Below are positions 1-11,371 of a stretch of DNA of 64,000 nt, in pieces. The DNA is from Hypholoma sublateritium FD-334 SS-4. Lineage: Eukaryota > Basidiomycota > Agaricomycetes > Agaricales > Strophariaceae. The notes below the pieces were generated by a model. The model did no database searches, was not told where the DNA came from, and saw only the letters and a program-made list of their open reading frames with translations. The stretch lies in contig KN817628.1 of NCBI GenBank assembly GCA_000827495.1, positions 62,001 to 126,000 of the forward strand, written 5' to 3'. Made by a program: the position numbers and the translations under genes. How positions within the stretch are numbered: position 1 is the stretch's first letter; every line of letters starts with the position of its first letter.

Positions 1-419
1 GAATGCCTATGGGCTGATGACGGCCAACGAAAATGCTGTGCAAAAAATCGGACATCTGTTGTTAAGTGTGTCCCAAGTTCGAAGGGGGTGCTTTCCCGGG
101 ACTGGCGCACACCTGGATCAACAAGTCATTAGCCCTCTGCAAATTAATCTTCCGGGAAGAACGTGGAAACGGACATCCCTTCATTGGAGGTACACACCAG
201 CCTGGCCTCATTCGCGTGATGATTTAGCGCCCACGGCGAAGTATCAGCAACGGCGCAGCACCCACGAGGCCTACTGCCCATCCGAATAAAACCGTTGTCG
301 GTGATGGAATAGAGTACGCCTCATCGCCTTTTCTCTGCAATTGTTCTTCCCCTCTCATATTTTGAAGCGGTATTTCGGTTTTTCGATTTTGTATATATTT
401 TATTTTTCTTCGTTTTCTT

Positions 420-1026
420 ATGATCGCTACTTCTGCGCCACTGTCACCGTTTCCCGTTCCCACACATTTCCCCGCGCTACTTCCCCCAGCTTTTTATGCT
501 CACTACCCGGCCGACCATCTCGGTAAGTAAAGTCGCTTTCTCCGTTTGTCCATATTCATTGAACAAGTCAATCTTTCAGGTCGTGATATCCCCGTCCTCC
601 ACCACGGTATGTAGCAATTCCAGTCGTCCCACATTTCGTTCTTGTTCACTGACGTCGTTGAGTTCATAGATCATAATAGGCCAGAAGATTCACGGAATGA
701 AGATATACCTCGTCAAACTGCCCGCTCTTCGGGTTTCCTCCCTGCTGGTAATCGAATGTGCGTACACAGCCTGTAACGGCGTTATATCTACTCCGAAAAA
801 AAGCTTAGCCACCGCAGGAAGGTACAAACAGCCGTCTGTAGTCCGCCCAAAGAAGTTCAGAAGCCCTCCGTGGTCTTCACCATATTGTATCATGTTCTAC
901 AGTGCCATTCATCACTTCCCATCACCTGATCCATCAGTAAATGAACAAAATCATAACTTTTGTAACTACATTTTTCTTGGCACTCCAATTTCCCCAGAAA
1001 CACCGGAAATGAGCTCAGAAAGGTGA
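420..1026 (+). CDS. Hypothetical proline-rich protein (tentative model)
   Basis: Function not recognised. A frame opens at ATG 420 and can be followed through exons 420-522, 580-606, 670-747 and 809-1026, each bounded by GT...AG with matching phase, giving about 141 residues. The first exon is rich in proline, serine and alanine; the rest is polar and basic. If the third intron is not removed, the protein stops instead at 774-776. The support is only that several short open segments join in phase across well-formed splice sites, notably GTAAGT at 523. The 3' part runs into a segment with undetermined bases, so the last exon is the least certain. No domain, signal peptide or membrane segment is visible. 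Confidence 0.3.
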
Positions 1027-1428
1027 GGACTATCTTTGGTGTGAATTTCAAGTCAATNGGGTAAGTTTTCAGTATTTCGGCCTNNGAAAAATGGAACAAA
1101 CCCTAACCCTACGTCACATCCTTCCATAAATGGTATGTTACCATCACGGTCACACTGCTCCTCAACGGCGGCAGCTGACCAAAAAAGGCTTTTTTTGTTC
1201 CAAAGCATGTCCGGACATCATTTTTGAACCTTACTGGTGCCTATCCATCCCAGAAAATGTCAAATTGAAGCCGTTATTTTTTGTGGATTGCCCAAAAAAG
1301 TGGAACACCGTGGGAAAAAACNAGAAGAAAGCGTAAATCGTCTTCTTTTCATGGGTTTCCTTCCTAATAAAATCAGAAAAAATCCACAAAAATTTTCTTC
1401 ACCCCAAACGGGAGGTGTCAAGGAGGTC
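1027..1428. other. N-containing stretch without a recognisable gene
   Basis: Undetermined bases lie at 1058, 1084-1085 and 1322 in low-complexity sequence with poly-A and poly-T runs. A short telomere-like tract (two CCCTAA-type units) is at about 1099-1110. Open frames cross the stretch but have no coding character. It may be an assembly join or a degraded repeat. Confidence 0.4.
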
Positions 1429-2264
1429 ATGGTGGGCACTGTAACGCTCGGTATCGTCAAAATATATCATAGCAAACTGGCACGTCGCGACCCCCGTTCC
1501 GTACGCGCAGGAAGCGCAGGACTCGATTCAATCGCCACTCTCCCTACGCACTGGCACCCCGCCCGGGGAACGCTAGACTGGGAGCGGACGCGCGGGCTTA
1601 TCCAAACCAGCTGGACTGCATCTGCCACCTTGTCGTCGCTCGCGCTTACGTGCGTGCGCTCTTCCCCATGATTGCCATACAGGCTGCCCGCTTATCATCT
1701 GCTCTCGATTAGAGTCGACACGGCCTTTGTCCAACTGATCGCCACCTGCACCGACGAATTTTTCAAAACGGTCGCTCTGTCGGCGCTGATATTCTTATTC
1801 GCGAGCCTCGCGTGTGGTGTGATTTATACTGGGTATAAGGACAGCATCGCGGGGTCCGGAAGGGAACTCGAGTGGCAGGCAGTGAGTACTTGACTGTTGA
1901 CGAATGGGCTTGTAGACTGACGCCTCCTTGTGCATGTAGGCTACTGCAAGCGACAGCTCCTTCTGGATGCTAATGGCCCTGCCCGCGCTATTTCTTGCCT
2001 GGTACGTGACCCCGCTCGCCTGGTTTCACGCTATTTTTCTGAGTCCTCATTTTACGAAATAGGGCATTCGCATGCAGCATTCTGGCGGTGCTGTACTTGT
2101 CATTCAGCGCCTCTTGTGCGGGGCCGTGTCAAAGCGATGCTTGCGGGACAGCCATCGGCATGCCGCTGTTAATCAGCCGCCTGTTTTTCGCCCTTGTCGT
2201 AGCTGCGTCGCTTGGACTTGTCTGCTTCGCCACGAGGACGGTCAGAGGCCATGCTATGCAGTGA
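1429..2264 (+). CDS. Multi-pass membrane protein of unknown function
   Basis: Exons 1429-1649, 1713-1881, 1940-2001 and 2063-2264 join in frame and end at TGA 2262-2264, giving about 217 residues. Three hydrophobic stretches are clear: one around ALSALIFLFASLACGVIYTG, one running from FWMLMALPALFLAW across the third intron into SILAVLYLSF, and one around SRLFFALVVAASLGLVCFAT. The short polar tail carries basic residues. Preservation of membrane-spanning segments across two exon junctions is good evidence of a real gene. The start is uncertain: ATG 1429 is the first methionine in frame, but the residues after it look atypical and an upstream exon may be missing or lost near the N bases. It resembles unnamed fungal integral membrane proteins. 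No catalytic motif is visible. Confidence 0.55.
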
Positions 2265-2779
2265 AGGAGCTGGGATCCTTGCGGCTCGCGGGCGATTTTC
2301 GCGGAGGCTCTGGATGCGCAGCACTGCATACAGGTGATGCACAGGATCCCAGTGGGACATAAAATTGACAGGGCATCCCGCTGGAGAGGGAAACCTAACG
2401 TATAATTAAAGGATAAAGAGTTGAGCATTAATTATTTAACATCTGATATGACCACTGCCTCAGGGGATGATAGTACCTATACTGTAACGCCATATCTTTC
2501 GGATTTCCGCACTATGATACCACTGTCGAACAGGCAATAATTAGTACTCAAAGCCTTGATTAAAATGTTACTCTTTATATTTTCATTATATATTGGTCTT
2601 GGGTTGCTGTAGAGGTCTACCTATGTATCTCTGACCGTGTTCCCCTCCAATTATGAACAGACCTGTCCCCGGGCCCTGCGATAGATAGTGGAGACAGTGG
2701 AGACTCCCTGGCGCACTCAAGTGCACTGTGCCTATCTGATATGCCTCTTGTTACACATGGGGAGATACCGAGGTGCGTA
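2265..2779. other. Intergenic, no gene seen
   Basis: AT-rich 3' flank of the membrane-protein gene leading to the tRNA. No frame with coding character on either strand. Confidence 0.5.
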
Positions 2780-2866
2780 GCATTAATGGGGTAGTGGTAA
2801 CCTGGGTCGTTGCCATTCGAGTTTCTCAAGCTCGACCCGCCGGGGGTTCGATTCCCTCTTAATGCA
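2780..2866 (+). tRNA. tRNA-Gly (anticodon GCC) with a 16-nt intron
   Basis: A full cloverleaf folds. The acceptor stem GCATTAA (2780-2786) pairs perfectly with TTAATGC (2859-2865), with discriminator A 2866. The D arm is GGGT-AGTGGTA-ACCT (2789-2803). The anticodon stem GGTCG (2805-2809) pairs with CGACC (2833-2837). The T arm (2842-2858) has the TTCGATT loop. The anticodon GCC occupies 2812-2814. A 16-nt intron (2816-2831) sits one base 3' of the anticodon, the canonical position for nuclear tRNA introns. CCA is not encoded, as expected in eukaryotes. Confidence 0.93.
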
Positions 2867-3014
2867 TGAAAGTCTAGGTCGAATGTTTTAGATATGTTGA
2901 GTCACGAGCGCTACAATTTTTTTAAAGATATCTGATAGTAATAGTATTATCGGTATCCAAATTCTTTGCTCTTGTGATCCATCAATTGATTTATCTCTGA
3001 CTAGCAACTGCGAC

Positions 3015-4378
3015 ATGGATTCCTGTCCCCGCCTACCCTGGGAGCTTTTTGAATGTTTCCTGGAAGAACTTGGATCTCAGGAATTGAATTCTGCAGTCCG
3101 CGAAGCACTTGCTAACTGTGCTCTGGTATGCCATATTTTCCACTTTAAAGCATCGGGGTACCTCTTTTCCGATATTGTAGTCACCAAAATCGGTGCTGAA
3201 ACAAGTGAGCACGCCCGAACTGCGAAGCGCCTCAAGGATTTACACCACATCTTCACCGCCAATGAGACGCTTGCGCCCCGCGTGCGCTCCTTCAGTATCG
3301 CGACGTCAGTCGGACCCGTGGAACCAAGAGTCGGGCGCACTCTCATCCTCGGCAACCAGCACCTACCTCGCATCCTCACCGCCCTTACTGCGCTACACCA
3401 CTTCGGATGGTCGAACTACCGTCTTGCGTTTCCCTGGGACGCGCTTAGCGATTCGATCCGCATCGCTCTGCGCACGGTATTCGGGCGCCCAACGCTTCGC
3501 TCGCTCGCACTCGAGTGCATGGATAACGTGCCGCCCGCAGATATCGCGTGCTGCACAGGGCTGACGCACCTCCGCCTTATGCACGTCGACCCACCGCCAA
3601 ACCTGGATACGCCGTCGGAGGTACCCGTGCTGCGCTTAGAGAGCCTCACGGAGTACAACTCGCCGCGCATGGTGAACGCACTCCTCGGCGGCGCCGCGCC
3701 GCTCGTGGAGCTGCGCGCGCTGAGCGTGTGGATGCGCCATGACGAGCAGGTTGCGGCTGCTTGGGCGCTTATGCAGCGCGTGGCACCGACGCTCGAGGAA
3801 CTCAATATCCCCGAGCTTTCGCACTTTCGCTGTATGTATGCCCACACCCTCTCCGCAGCCCGCTGCTGACGCTCGCCTAACCGGTAGACCCCACGCTCAT
3901 CCCCGGCCCGGTCGACCTTGGCGTACTCGCGCGTCTGCGCACGCTCAGTCTAGGCTGCCGCCTCACCACGCTCGACCGCGTCATCTTCCCGCTTGGCGTT
4001 GCCGGACTTTTGCGCGAGCCCAAGAGCCCCACACGCCTCGAGCACCTGGCGTTACGCCTTGACTGGGTCGACTGTACGGTGGGCAGCGAGGAGGCGCGCT
4101 TCCTGCGCGAGCCTGGCTGGGGCGCGCTCGACGACGCGCTCGCGCGGAGGGAGGTGTACCCCGCGCTGCGGGAGGTAGGACTCACGCTGCGCATGGGGTA
4201 CGGGTGGGTTGAAGATGCAGACGGGCGCCCGCCGGGGGGCGTGGTTCGTATGAAGGAAAAGGTGCAGAGGCTCGCGGAGGGACTGCTCGCTAAGGTGGCT
4301 GCGTCGGGCGCGGTCAAGGTGTCAGTGAACCTGTTCTTGTATAAGAGCATATATGCCTCGGAGATGTCGCAAATATAA
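3015..4378 (+). CDS. F-box-like protein with leucine-rich C-terminal region
   Basis: Two exons, 3015-3831 and 3888-4378, split by a 56-nt intron after the first base of a codon, encode 435 residues. Residues 6 to about 55 form an F-box-like module (RLPWELFECFLEELG, then CALVCHIFHFKASGYLFSDI), the segment that in this family docks to Skp1 of an SCF ubiquitin ligase. The remainder contains irregular leucine-rich segments (LRSLALECM, LTHLRLMHV, LEELNIPEL), presumably a substrate-binding solenoid. Agaricomycetes carry large, fast-evolving families of such genes and individual substrates are unknown. The start is the first methionine and the F-box follows at once. Coding GC is much higher than in the flanks. 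Confidence 0.82.
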
Positions 4379-4735
4379 CCAGGCTTCCCTTTTGCCAGGT
4401 AAAGGTTTGATCAGGTATAGCATACGGAGCTGTTGTATTTATTCCAGTCTTACACTGTATCTATTGCTCGCACCGTGTGATTAGCGATTGTACTTTATGT
4501 AATTGTACTTTTGACTTGCTTTCAACAAGATGATGATTGATCTTAACTTCAAGTCCTCAGCAACCAATCAGCGGCAAATAACATTCGCTCTCATGGGTTC
4601 GTCACTGCGTAAGTACACTACGTGCAGACCACAGATAAGACCTAAATTAAAGTCTTTGACTGGAGAAGATCGAGCCCCCTAACAACAATCACCTCATCTC
4701 ACAGTGTCGCTGCGCAATCCTAACCCGCCCCGAAG
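4379..4735. other. Intergenic, no gene seen
   Basis: 3' flank of the F-box gene and 5' flank of the acidic-protein gene. Both point right, so promoter elements of the latter should lie here. No TATA box stands out. Confidence 0.5.
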
Positions 4736-5325
4736 ATGCCTCCTGCAAAGAGCAAATCCGAGTCGTTTGAAGATGTTTTTTCCGGGTTCGAGGAATTAGC
4801 GGCCCGACTCACCTGGAAACCTCTCTACCCTCCGAACAACAAATCTAGCAAAAATCCAGTCAATAAGGACGAGAAGTTCGACGATGAGGAGCCAGACGAA
4901 GAGCATCAGGAAGAAGGCGATGAAGCTGAAGGACAGGCGAAGAACACGGAGGATTCTGAATACGACGACAGCGAGTCCGATGACGAGGGGGAGGACGACG
5001 GCGGTGACGATGGCGAGGGCAATTCCGAATACGATGTACCGGTCGAAGGCCTCTTTCGAGCGCTCGACAGAGCATTTGCACGTCCCCTGCTCAGCGCCAC
5101 GCCTCTGACGATGACGATGACATTGTCGAGGAGGAGGACCGTCACTTGGCCAGAAGTGGGGCGCCAGACGGTGGCGAGGAGGATGACGATGCGTTGAGTT
5201 ACGTTTCGCCAGAGCGGGAGCCCAAACTTGAAGAGCGGGTTGTAAGTATTGCTCCTATGTCGCGCAAGGAGCAGATCCGATATTTGATGGACTTGAAAAA
5301 GAAACGGGAAGAACAGGAGCACTGA
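4736..5325 (+). CDS. Small highly acidic protein of unknown function
   Basis: Exons 4736-5035 and 5095-5325, joined over a 59-nt ph-0 intron, give 176 residues. Reading through the intron would replace the acidic sequence with an unrelated basic frame; the spliced frame continues the acidic run, which supports the model. The N-terminal ~45 residues are mixed, including a short aromatic segment (LTWKPLYPP). Residues 48-150 are dominated by Asp, Glu and Ser. The C-terminus is a predicted helix rich in Lys, Arg and Glu (RKEQIRYLMDLKKKREEQEH). Composition suggests a nuclear, histone- or RNP-associated protein, but this is inference; no family was recognised. Its neighbour encodes a chromatin ATPase, with no evidence of a shared role. 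Confidence 0.62.
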
Positions 5326-6296
5326 GATGTGAATACTTTGAAGCGCAATGTAAAATAAAAATTTGGCTTTATTGCTGCATTTGCCGCTGGTTATAATGCT
5401 TTGAGTGCCATCATTCATGCGTCCATCGGAGTTACGGGAAATCTATGTAGCAAGTCACAGTCGTAATGCGGTTCAAGGCTTGTACAAATATACTCACCTT
5501 GTATTCAAGTCAAATACAAGTCCTTCACAAGTCCTTCGACTCAGATTGGCCCGGGTGCTATATACGGGACGTTTTAAAATAGACTCGAAAGGGTGACAAT
5601 GTCACATTAGTCACAGTTCCAGAGGATCACGAAGTTCAGCAGCAAGAAAGTGCGCAATGAGACCTGCAAAAACCTTCCTTTTCCCCGTACTTCCACGAAG
5701 AAACCCACCCGAATCCTTTCTTTGGCGTGTATGGCTCCTCCTGACCCTCATCTTGACGATTTTTCGCGAAATTCCAGTATAAAATCGACGAGATAGTGTC
5801 CTCTGAGCAATTTTCCTCGCCCAACATGAGCATTGCTGTGTTTGCGGTCGAAATCGAGTTCGCGGATGGAGGCGGGTTGTGGGGGGAGCGGCGGAGGTGT
5901 GGTTGATTCGAAAACAACAAGAACAAACAAGGTCCGCCACCGCAAGTTCGCCCCTTTCGTTAAACAGATAAAACGTATCTGTCCGCATAAAATACGGCAG
6001 CTCTGAAGACCATCGATGGTATGTTCTGGGCATAAACGGAGGAAATACCTGTGGTATATGGTGCGTGGCTACGAATCTGCGAGAAGGGAGGATGCTGATG
6101 GAATATCAACAAGGACAAACAAGCACTGCCACTCCAGTGGCAACAATGGATGCCCAGATGTCTACCGAATTTCTCGACGACGACAAGCGAGCGCGGACGA
6201 GAACGACGACCAGCTCGGCGCCATAGCCAGCGACAACGCCACACACACTCCATATCCGTGTAACCGCTCAACAGTGGTGGAGCAGTCCACCCTTTC
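5326..6296. other. Intergenic; upstream region of the bromodomain ATPase
   Basis: About 0.97 kb without a convincing gene. A 44-codon open frame (6092-6226) starts and stops upstream of the ATPase start and could be a uORF if transcription begins before it. Minus-strand frames at 5611-6033 show no coding signature. Confidence 0.45.
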
Positions 6297-9200
6297 ATGC
6301 CTGACGATCCTACAAATTTGGCTGAGTCAAGCTTTGAGCCACAGAACAACGCACCTACTCTTTCACCTCAACACAATCCTTTAATTCTCAAGATACCAGC
6401 TGCGAACATGAATCTGCGCCGCCGCTCGACTCGTAGGACGTCCAGTGCCCCGTCACTCCCTTCAGGCTCCGAGTACCACGCTAGCGAGAAGTCTGTCGAC
6501 ATGGACGAGCAACAGGACGATGAGGAGCCGAAGGAGGAGGAACCTCCGGAAGAGGTCATCACGACTAAACGAGGGCGTCAGGTGAAGAAGATGAAGTATG
6601 TGGAGAGCAGCGACAACGACGGAGAGGGTGAGGATGACCCCGACGTTGAAATACCGGCGCAGGACCTCTTCAGCGAGTCAAGCAATCGAAAGGTCACCCG
6701 TGCATCTGCCGCGAAGCGCCATATCTCGGAAGAAGATGAAGAAGAAGACAGTCGCCCACGACGCTTGACCAGAGGCGCTCGGTTGAATGGGTTCATCGCG
6801 TCTGACGATGAAGAGCCGCGAGACGACTTCCAGGGCTACTCGTTGCGGAATCGGACGAAGCGACCTGCAAGTGCCGTTCCACTGTCAAAGAAGGAGAAGG
6901 AGCAACAGCAAAAGCAGAAACAGCAGGCGGCAAGGGAGCAGCGCATCCATAAGCGGAACGCTGCTCGCACAAAGGACGAGGACTATGAACATGTCTCTTC
7001 TGGTGCCTCTGCCGACGCCGATGGATCGCTTGACGACGCTCAGCAGTCTTCCGACCACGATGCGCTGGGTCTTCCCGAAGAGCCTGAGCGCGAACCTGAA
7101 CCAGAAGACGACGGAGATGGCAAACCGTACTCGCTCAGACAGCGAAAAAATATCAGCTACGCCATCCCAGCCCCCCTCGAAGAATTGGTCAAGGCAACCA
7201 GGCAAGGGGGAAAAGGCGGCGGTCGCAACGGTGCTGGAGGCAACAAATCCAAAGCGCGATTGGGGTGGAGTACAAGCGGGAAGGAGCTCGGAAGGCTGAT
7301 GGGCGCTGATGATTCGGTGAGCTGTTGTGTCGAATGCCGATTGTTCAGTGGTTCTTATTATGCATAGGACTCTGATTATCCCGCGAGAACTCCTCGTAAA
7401 CCGTTTGGCGGTATCGCGCCGTTTGGTAGCGGCGCAGTTGCTGGGGGCGGCATGCTTCCTGGCGATCTGGCAGCTGGTGGTACGCCATCAAATCTGGGCA
7501 AGATTGGGGATGCAGGTTAGTCCCGAGGCTGAGTTACTGGGCCTATCATCTGATGACCCTCTTAGCTCTTGCGGATGCAGACCCTCTGGGTGTGAACCAG
7601 AATGTCACATTTGACGAAGTTGGCGGATTGGACGATCGTGAGCCCTATGCCTTTTATTATCTTGTTCCTCGTTTACAAATCTTCCCCAAGATATTCACGC
7701 TCTGAAGGAAATGACACTTTTACCTCTGTTATATCCAGAGGTATTCCAGCGATTCAACGTAACTCCTCCACGCGGCGTATTATTTCATGGTCCTCCTGGA
7801 ACCGGCAAAACTCTCATGGCTCGAGCGTTGGCGGCGAGTTGTCGCACAGGCGGACGACAAATTTGTACGCTCCATCTCAAAGTACCACATTCTTAAGCTG
7901 ATAGATCGATAAACCAGCTTTCTTCATGCGCAAGGGTGCTGACTGCCTATCTAAATGGGTCGGTGAAGCCGAGCGACAATTGCGACTCCTCTTCGAGGAG
8001 GCCCGCAACTCCCAGCCCTCTATCATCTTCTTCGACGAGATAGATGGTCTTGCGCCTGTACGTTCGTCGAAACAGGACCAGATACATGCTTCCATTGTCA
8101 GCACATTGCTTGCCCTGATGGATGGCATGGATGGACGCGGGCAAGTCGTAGTCATTGGTGCCACCAACCGGCCCGATGCCGTAGATCCCGCTCTTCGTCG
8201 CCCAGGACGCTTCGACAGGGAATTTTACTTTGGCCTGCCTGGTTTAGAGGCCCGTGAGAAAATTCTGAGCATCATGACCAATAAATGGGAGGGCTGGGGC
8301 GGCCATGAAGACGAGAAGACAGAAGACAAGCAAAAAGAAGTCAAGGAGAAGGTTATAGGCTTGGCTAAATTAACTAAAGGCTACGGAGGCGCTGATCTTC
8401 GGGTGAGTTTTCGAAATTGTTGGTTTCGAGACCCTGGTCGCTGAACGCTTTACTCTCTTTTGCAGGCTTTGTGCACCGAAGCTGCCCTGAACGCGATACA
8501 ACGACGATACCCACAAGTGTACAAGAGCAACGATCGTTTGCTACTGAAGCCGGAGACGATTGGGGTCGGTTTACGCGATTTTATGATTTCCATTAAAAGT
8601 AATTTCCTCTATCTTTGGACGGAGGTAAATTTACTGACGCAATTCCGTCGATTTTGCTTTCATTAGAGCTCGTACCTTCTTCCGCCCGATCGTCTGCATC
8701 TGCCGCAACGCCGTTGCCCATCCAGCTCGCCCCGTTGCTGGAAGACACTCTGGAGAATGTCAAATCCGTGATACATCGGGTGATGCCTGTAGAGAAGAAG
8801 CTCAGTGCTTTGGAAGAGGCTGAGTTTGAAGACGCGGGCGGGGAAGAGGGTGCTCTCGAGAAGGAGATGCTCTCTCAAGGTTCGTCTGCAATATGCAATA
8901 TACGCTACATTTGGTTGATTTTGAGGATCACTGTAGCTATGCAAACTCTTCGGGTGTATCGACCTCGCGTTATCATTCACGGTGCAATTGGTATGGGACA
9001 AGGGTACATTGGCGCTGCTGCGCTCCACCATTTGGAAGGATACCATGTCCAAAGTCTGGAGCTTGGCTCACTTATGAGCGATTCCACCAGGGTACGTAAC
9101 TGCGGCTTTGTGCGGACGTCAATCTAATTTCTTCCCACCCCCTTAGACTCCAGAGGCAGCAATTGTCCAGCTCTTTATTGAGGCAAAGAGGAATCAACCT

Positions 9201-11371
9201 TCTGTGATCTACATACCCTCCTTGGTTGGGTGGTGCGCCGCTATCTCGGAGACTTCCCGCTCGACAGTCCGCGCCATGCTTGACACCCTTGCGCCGACGG
9301 ATCCCATCCTTCTGCTCGCCGTCGTCGACGGCAACTTTTCTGAGCTTCCACGCGATGTGAAAGCCTGGTTTGGCCCTACAAAGGACAACCGCGTGGAGCT
9401 CACGGCCCCATCCACAACCCAACGGGAAGCTTTCTTCGACGGTCTCCTGAATGACGTTCAGCGCCCCCCAAATAAATTTGCTGACGGGATAGAGAGGCGC
9501 AAGCGGGTTCTCGAGGAGCTCCCGATCGCTCCGCCGCTTGAGCCCCGGAAGCCCACCGCAGCCGAGCTCGCGCTGCAGGAAGAGCACGACCAGCGTGTGC
9601 TGACGCTGCTCAAATACCGCCTGGGGCCGATTCTAACGGAGCTCAAGAGGAAGTTCAAGCGATTTACGAAACGGGCGACCGTATGTCTTTTGTGCTCCAT
9701 CTACGTCTTGTGTGTACTTATGAAGTGCTCTAGGAGGAGTACAACTTCGATCCCATGGAGAACGCGATCATGGATGCGGTAACGACAACAGCTATCGACG
9801 TCCAGCGTGGTCCAAATGGCGTTCTTAATATATCAGAAGACCAGCCCATGCATTCGATTGATGATAACCATGGGCCGTCCATGAACGGTGTTCTAATGGA
9901 ACAACAGCAGGCTATACAGCAACCAGCGCTCTGCGACATGGACCTCGAAAGGATGCAGACAGAATTATTCAAGGGCCGCTATCTCGTACCGAAGGATTTC
10001 CTCGATGACGTTCGCAAGATTCTGTGGAACGCGGAGGTGCGCCAGCATGAGGATTTAGACCGCCTGCACAAGGCGCAGGCGATGTACACTGCTGCCGAGG
10101 TCAGCATCCAGGAATTCGATCCACAACTCCGTCAAGACTGCGAACGGACTGCAGCCAGAGAAAGGCAGCGCAGAGACGAGCGGCGGAAGGAAAAGGGAAA
10201 GGAGCGCCAGAAGGAGCCAAACGGGGTAGTGGTGGGTGCTAGGAGAAGTGCGAGAAATGAAGGGCTGGAGCCCGAACACAGGATTACCGACGTTGGCAAG
10301 CTGGAGCGCCAACTGAAACGCCAGCGCGGCGAGGAAGGGAGCGGGTTGGACTCGAACGCGTCTGAACTCGATGCTCACGGCCTGCCTCTGGTTGACGGTG
10401 GGCGTAATATTAAGCGTTCGAAGCTCATCGATGAGGTTGAAGACGACCGAGATCCGCTGGACACTCTTGCATCGTCAAGACCGGGTACCGAACCGAGGGC
10501 CTTCCACTCTGTGCGCTTCGATACAGGCCACATCGAACCGATGGCTCCTCTGCGCCCGGTGGTCGACGTCCAACAGCATTTCCTTAGCCCAAACCATCAC
10601 TTCGAGCAGAATCAGCGGCCTCACTACCCACAACCCCAAAACTTCCCCGTCCCTATGAACAACTTGCTGCATCCTCAAAATGGATTACATCCCTACAACC
10701 ACATTTATGACGAGCAGAGGTTCCCAGATCAGATGGCTGTCGATACCACACCTCATCGGCCTAGTGGGTTTGACCCTATTCTGCTCAATCCTATGCCGCA
10801 ACCTTCTCTCATCCCGCCGTTCCCTCTGCGGCCGACCAACGGCGACCCTTTCAACTTCCCAATGGCGGATCCTACAGATCCTTTCAACTCACAGCCCAAC
10901 CCCCAGCACTACAGTAACCAACCTGCGACCGAATCTTTTACGCAGATGCTCAATGCACCGCTGACGCCGACGCCGCCTCCGCAGAAAACGCTTCCGCAAG
11001 TTCACGTCTCTTACGATCCTTTATCCGCCATGAAGATTGATCCTGCACTGGAACAACGGCGCTCTCCTCTTCCTCCTGTTGCAACTTCTACGCCGCCACC
11101 AGAACGTGTCGCGACGCCGATGGTCGTTGAACGCACCCCCACTCCTCCGCTACCGGAATTCCACATCACGGAATCGTTTGTTTCCGACCTCCGGTATATA
11201 CTCAAGACAAGAACAGGCTCCCTGACTATCGAGCAGTTGGAGCAGCTGCGGGCCACGTGCCTTGGGACTATCTGGCGGCATCGCAAGGAGTGGGATCGGG
11301 ACGAACTTGTGACCAAGCTCATCAAAGAAGTGAATGAGTACATTGAAGAGGTTGCAGAGTATGAAGAGTGA
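6297..11371 (+). CDS. YTA7: Bromodomain AAA ATPase, Yta7/Abo1/ATAD2 family
   Basis: Ten exons: 6297-7316, 7368-7515, 7566-7637, 7691-7864, 7918-8402, 8466-8598, 8667-8879, 8937-9091, 9147-9680, 9734-11371; 1523 residues. The N-terminal ~340 residues are acidic/basic and disordered. An AAA module follows with Walker A GPPGTGKT (about 447-454), the family signature [18 protein letters not shown], Walker [10 protein letters not shown] (Asp511/Glu512) and [20 protein letters not shown]. The second AAA module is degenerate, with [13 protein letters not shown] in place of a P-loop, as is normal for ATAD2/Yta7. A split bromodomain follows ([17 protein letters not shown]; later [18 protein letters not shown]), then a proline-rich linker and a conserved C-terminal segment. 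Family members are nuclear hexamers that bind histone H3-H4 and control nucleosome density. ATG 6408 is an alternative start. Confidence 0.93.

Noticed and set aside
1099..1110. Telomere-like CCCTAACCCTA tract
   Set aside because: Only about two units, inside a window with genes on both sides; too short to claim an interstitial telomere.
2617..2829. 70-codon minus-strand frame
   Set aside because: Overlaps the tRNA-Gly gene, which fully explains the conserved part.
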